NCBI GenBank assembly: GCA_003557125.1
Contig: PWPN01000149.1
Span: forward strand, 1-9,687
Reading direction: 5' to 3'
Source of the DNA: Phycisphaerae bacterium
GTDB lineage: Bacteria > Planctomycetota > Phycisphaerae > UBA1845 > PWPN01
DNA length: 9,687 nucleotides
The notes under the pieces were generated by a model. It saw only the letters and a list, made by a program, of their open reading frames with translations, was not told where the DNA came from and did not search any database. Numbering within the stretch: position 1 is the first letter of the stretch; each line of letters starts with the position of its first letter. A program made the translations under genes and the position numbers. This document shows, piece after piece, positions 7,018-9,687 of the stretch.

Positions 7018-8094
7018 TCACGAAGCCGACTTCTGTCCGTTGTGTCCGTTGTGTCCGTTGTGTTTCGCGCCGTTACGGCCCGTCTGCGAGCCCGCGAACG
7101 GTGGAGACCCGACCGGCTGAATAAAGGTATCGGGAATCGGCAGACTCTGGCCTGTCTTGTGCAGCTCGGCGAAGACGACCATGCCGTTTTTTTCCTCGTA
7201 GACTTTCTGATCCGCGATGCGATGGGCGGGAATCCGCTTGGCGGTATCGAGCAGTTCTTCGGCGCTTCGGTAGATGAGTTCCCACCTCATGAACGCTTCC
7301 ATGTACCCGATGCCCGCGGTATCCGGGAGGAAGTTGGTCAACAGCGTGATCCCGCCGTCGCGCGTCGTGTTGAACATCCACGTCGTCAGGCGGGTCGCCA
7401 GCTTTTGCGGGAGGTAATCATAGAGGCCGGCCGCATAGACGAAATCGAACTGGCCGAGGTTGCGAAGTCGGCCCAACAGCATTTCGCCCACCGTACCGCG
7501 GATCGTACGGACATTCTTACCGTTGAATCGCTCGCGAACGTGTGCGAGACTTTCCAGGTCCTGGTCGAAAGCGACGTATTCAGCCACCCTGCCATCCTGG
7601 AAGGTCTGCGACATTTCTGCTTCACGAAGATGGCCGCACGCGATCGACAGGATGCGCAATTCCTTTCGACGCGCCGCGAGTCTGTCGATGATGCCCGCGA
7701 TGATCCGCGCGCGTTCGCGCACGGCACGGGAAGGCGGCGTATTCGTGGTAAAATCGAAGATAGATCGACCGACGTGCGTCGTCTCCGGGCGACGGTACCC
7801 GTAAATGTAATCGAGCAGCATCGCATCGCCGGGATACCCGCGCGGCTTGCTTGCACTGTGCTGCGTAAAGGGATCTTCCTGGATCAACTCGGCCAGACCG
7901 TGCTTGGGGACGACCTCCTCGCAGAACTGCTTCCACTGATCGCCCGGCATCTCCCGGCGAACCTGGCACAGCTCCTGCAAGAGATCGGTCATCACTGCTG
8001 AAACTTTTTCGGGTTCGCGCGGAAAGGTCTCATAGATACGATCCAGAAGGCGACTTCCGCGACCAAGCAAGAGTTCCGGAGGTCTGTCGTTCAT
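7018..8094 (-). CDS. SAM-dependent methyltransferase, PhcB / 3-OH-PAME-synthase-like
   Basis: A 358-residue cytoplasmic class I methyltransferase. An N-terminal helical region is followed by KPRGYPGD (residues 83-90), a hallmark of proteins annotated 'extracellular factor 3-hydroxypalmitic acid methyl ester biosynthesis'. The SAM-binding core follows: LRILSIACGHLREAE (motif I, about 146-160), AFDQD (about 175-179, acidic residues ending strand 2) and FDFVYAAGLYDYLP (about 216-229). By analogy with PhcB of Ralstonia it may methylate a fatty acid, but I see no phc-like sensor kinase nearby and the substrate is a guess. The tail carries three His-Asn-Gly repeats from a 9-bp DNA repeat. The start is well supported by AGGAG (8102-8106) 7 nt upstream. 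It converges on the sulfatase scar and follows the outer-membrane gene on the same strand. Confidence 0.82.
   Translation of the reverse strand: MNDRPPELLLGRGSRLLDRIYETFPREPEKVSAVMTDLLQELCQVRREMPGDQWKQFCEEVVPKHGLAELIQEDPFTQHSASKPRGYPGDAMLLDYIYGYRRPETTHVGRSIFDFTTNTPPSRAVRERARIIAGIIDRLAARRKELRILSIACGHLREAEMSQTFQDGRVAEYVAFDQDLESLAHVRERFNGKNVRTIRGTVGEMLLGRLRNLGQFDFVYAAGLYDYLPQKLATRLTTWMFNTTRDGGITLLTNFLPDTAGIGYMEAFMRWELIYRSAEELLDTAKRIPAHRIADQKVYEEKNGMVVFAELHKTGQSLPIPDTFIQPVGSPPFAGSQTGRNGAKHNGHNGHNGQKSAS
7034..7063 (-). repeat. 9-bp tandem repeat inside the methyltransferase C-terminus
   Basis: TGTCCGTTG (plus strand) occurs three times exactly, at 7034-7042, 7043-7051 and 7052-7060, with a 3-nt partial copy after. 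On the coding strand it gives His-Asn-Gly three times (residues 345-353). The unit is a multiple of three, so copy-number change alters tail length without shifting the frame. Confidence 0.9.
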
Positions 8095-8247
8095 CGTAAA
8101 ACTCCTGACGAATCGACGAATCTACTGCCCCCATTTGACACCAACGGGCCGGACTGCCCGCGTCCTGGGACGACGCGACCTCCTGTCGCTTGAGATGTGG
8201 AGAGCCAAAGGGCTCGCGATCTCATACTCCATGAAACTTGGAACGCC

Positions 8248-8276
8248 ATATTACCGAAGCCCAAAAGGTGGATCAA
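8248..8276 (-). promoter_or_regulatory. Candidate promoter for the methyltransferase
   Basis: Read on the minus strand, TTGATC (8276-8271) and TAATAT (8253-8248) are separated by exactly 17 nt. Each matches its σ70 consensus hexamer in four of six positions, including the key T, A and final T of the -10. Transcription would start near 8241, leaving a leader of about 147 nt before the ATG at 8094. It is the best motif seen in the spacer, but moderate. Confidence 0.35.
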
Positions 8277-8361
8277 GAATATTTTGCCTTTTAAGTGTCA
8301 TTAGTAAGGCACCCTTTATCCTTTTTCATGCCTGTGTCACATCCAGGCACGGAATTCGAAA

Positions 8362-8419
8362 CGCGCAGATATTGCGCGATACCTCCTGGCGAGGTTGGCT
8401 TTTCCAACAATTCCGTTGG
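8362..8419. repeat. Cluster of adjacent small hairpins
   Basis: Three stems follow one another: CGCGCA/TGCGCG (8362-8378, 5-nt loop), ACCTC/GAGGT (8381-8395, 5-nt loop) and GTTGG/CCAAC (8394-8408, 5-nt loop). A second GTTGG at 8415-8419 can compete for the same CCAAC. None is followed by a T-tract on either strand. The function is unknown. Confidence 0.35.
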
Positions 8420-8689
8420 GGCGACGAAAGAATTTGTGTTAATCCAGGGGGACAGATGGTCAGCTAAAACGCATCATGCCCGTCAAAACAAAGTAAATGA
8501 TGAAGTTGGATAATCATCCTGAAAATCGACGCCTGATGAAGCGCCCTTCCAGGCCCGATAACAATGCATCCATGGCGCGCCAATACGTCGGCTTCCCACT
8601 CCAATAGAGATGCGCACTTATCGGACAGAGATGCGTTGCAGCAGAACAGACCGAAATCCTGGCATCACGAAAATAAAATTTAAGATTTT

Positions 8690-9687
8690 TCAAAAACGGA
8701 ACCCGAACCCCATCGAAATGCTGTGATGTGCTTGCGACATGCTGCTCACCCCGTAATCGACGCCCAGAGGGATACGGCTGTAGCCGGGCCCCTTGACCGA
8801 CTCGCGAAACGCCAGGATGTACCCACCGCCGACCCACCAACGCTCGGTCTCATAGCGTAGGCCTGTCGTGAAGTGATGCCGCGTCGGAACGGAGCACAGT
8901 GCGATTTTGTTGGCACGGCGGATGGGATTGGTGGCATAGTGGTAGCCGGTCGCGAGCGTCCAGTTCTCGTCGAGTTTGTATTCCTGGCCGAAGATGAAGA
9001 TCCATTGGTCTTTGTAGCCGAGCGGAAAGGGGTAGCGCAGGTTGAACAACGGCCCGTCAGTGGCAATCGTCATCGAATTGAATGAGGAGTTCCTGTAGTT
9101 GAGCCAGCGCGTTTCGCCGATGAGTTTCAACCAGTCGGTCGCATCCCAGGCGACGCCGCCGGTCACCTTCTGGGGCAGGCGCAGCTGGTCAAGCCTCGCG
9201 CTGCCGAGCGGCACCGGCACCACGCCCAGTAACGATGCCTTCCCGGACCCCCCCGAAACGTCGCCGAACCACGTGGGCGAACGGTACCCCAGGCCGAAGG
9301 CCAGGTCCTCGCGTGCCTGGTAATGCATGCCCAGCTGGAACCCGCCACCGTAGGCATAGCCGCGTCCGATTTCCACGTCGGCGGGCCCCAGAACGAGGCC
9401 GAACCGCGTGGTGACGACTTCCGCGCGTCCGCCCACACCGACTGACAGCTTGTCGGTGACCTGGTAAGCCAGGTTCAGTTGGACGGCCATGTTTTTGAAA
9501 TCCGAGGAGACTCGCCTTCTCATGTGCGGGATCATGAGGTGCCGCATCTTATAAGACGTTCCCAGACCGGCCTTGGAATGGAACGCGAGGCCGGCTGTGA
9601 GACGGTCGTTGATGGGCATGGCAATGCCCGCGTTGTGCAGATGGATGAGTTTCTTTTCCGAACGGGACCGATCGATCGGACTGCGCC
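8690..9687 (-). CDS. FadL/OmpP1-type outer-membrane protein, C-terminal part (start outside window)
   Basis: Partial gene. The frame is open to the right edge with no stop, and the residues before the internal Met at 9619 (for example EKKLIHLHNAGIAMPIND) read like the same family, so that Met is not the true start. At least 332 residues are visible. Alternating polar/aromatic β-strands dominate, with family-like segments LTAGLAFHSKAGLGTSY, KLSVGVGGRAEVV, LAFGLGYRSPT (FadL-like 'GxxYRS'), KVTGGVAWDATDWLKLIGETRW and ENWTLATGYHY. It ends GFGFRF with the terminal Phe required for β-barrel assembly. FadL/OmpP1/TodX proteins pass long-chain fatty acids or other hydrophobic molecules across the outer membrane; the actual substrate here is unknown. 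It lies upstream of the methyltransferase on the same strand, but the 595-nt gap argues against one operon. Confidence 0.82.
   Translation of the reverse strand, partial: RSPIDRSRSEKKLIHLHNAGIAMPINDRLTAGLAFHSKAGLGTSYKMRHLMIPHMRRRVSSDFKNMAVQLNLAYQVTDKLSVGVGGRAEVVTTRFGLVLGPADVEIGRGYAYGGGFQLGMHYQAREDLAFGLGYRSPTWFGDVSGGSGKASLLGVVPVPLGSARLDQLRLPQKVTGGVAWDATDWLKLIGETRWLNYRNSSFNSMTIATDGPLFNLRYPFPLGYKDQWIFIFGQEYKLDENWTLATGYHYATNPIRRANKIALCSVPTRHHFTTGLRYETERWWVGGGYILAFRESVKGPGYSRIPLGVDYGVSSMSQAHHSISMGFGFRF

Larger units (their letters stand above)
8095..8689. other. Intergenic spacer between the outer-membrane gene and the methyltransferase
   Basis: About 595 nt between two minus-strand genes. The ORFs here (for example 8135-8467 plus and 8091-8276 minus) match no family I recognise and lack good ribosome-binding sites. 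The spacer holds a minus-strand promoter candidate (8248-8276), a cluster of small hairpins (8362-8419) and an AT-rich imperfect palindrome directly after the outer-membrane protein stop (about 8668-8690). On the minus strand that palindrome reads as an A/T stem followed by T-rich sequence, which could be a weak terminator. Confidence 0.55.

Noticed and set aside
7964..7979. σ54-like TGGCAC...CTGCA on the plus strand
   Set aside because: Inside the methyltransferase coding region, the -12 element is imperfect, and no plus-strand gene follows.
7042..8001. A 319-codon plus-strand frame opposite the methyltransferase
   Set aside because: Shadow of the minus-strand gene; no domain and no good ribosome-binding site.
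8291..8329. A 12-codon minus-strand ORF (MKKDKGCLTNDT) as a possible leader peptide for the methyltransferase
   Set aside because: It lies upstream of the predicted promoter and has only a weak ribosome-binding site.
8135..8467. A 110-codon plus-strand ORF in the spacer
   Set aside because: No recognisable motif, atypical composition and no Shine-Dalgarno; probably chance.

Overview
This is a GC-rich bacterial chromosomal segment, probably from a Gram-negative bacterium. A β-barrel protein of the FadL/OmpP1 type implies an outer membrane. The coaE–rho pairing, the sulfatase remnant, the loose gene packing and the Rho with a long charged N-terminal extension fit Planctomycetota or a relative best. 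That placement is an inference from gene content, not a proven one. No rRNA, tRNA, CRISPR array, integrase or complete insertion sequence is visible.

Layout, left to right. (1) 23-2707, + strand: a 758-residue MMPL/RND-type membrane transporter, followed 9 nt later by a small VOC-fold (glyoxalase-like) protein, apparently one operon whose promoter lies outside the window. (2) 2708-3325: about 620 nt without a convincing gene. It holds a good σ70-type promoter (2876-2904) and a GC-rich inverted repeat, so it is either a long coaE leader or a small-RNA locus. (3) 3326-5669, + strand: dephospho-CoA kinase (coaE, probable TTG start), then a 214-nt gap whose end can form alternative hairpins, then transcription termination factor Rho. 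(4) 5731-6964, + strand: a decayed stretch. A sugar-nucleotide-epimerase-like SDR gene is split by one frameshift into two ORFs overlapping by 4 nt. Next comes a sulfatase scar in which the first ~50 codons are joined, out of frame, to the last ~45. (5) 7018-8094, - strand: a SAM-dependent methyltransferase resembling the PhcB / '3-hydroxypalmitic acid methyl ester biosynthesis' group, with a slippage-prone (His-Asn-Gly)3 tail and a plausible promoter ~150 nt upstream. (6) 8095-8689: a mostly empty spacer with a cluster of small hairpins. (7) 8690-9687, - strand: the C-terminal part of a FadL/OmpP1-type outer-membrane protein whose start lies beyond the right edge.

Functionally, the central part is housekeeping (CoA synthesis, Rho termination). 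The flanks are envelope functions: lipid or hydrophobe transport by the MMPL protein, uptake by the FadL-like porin, and possibly fatty-acid methyl-ester signalling by the methyltransferase. I see no convincing new multi-gene system. The observations most worth checking are the gene decay downstream of rho, the competing hairpins in the rho leader, the lost first proton-relay aspartate in the MMPL transporter, and the unassigned promoter-plus-structure locus before coaE.
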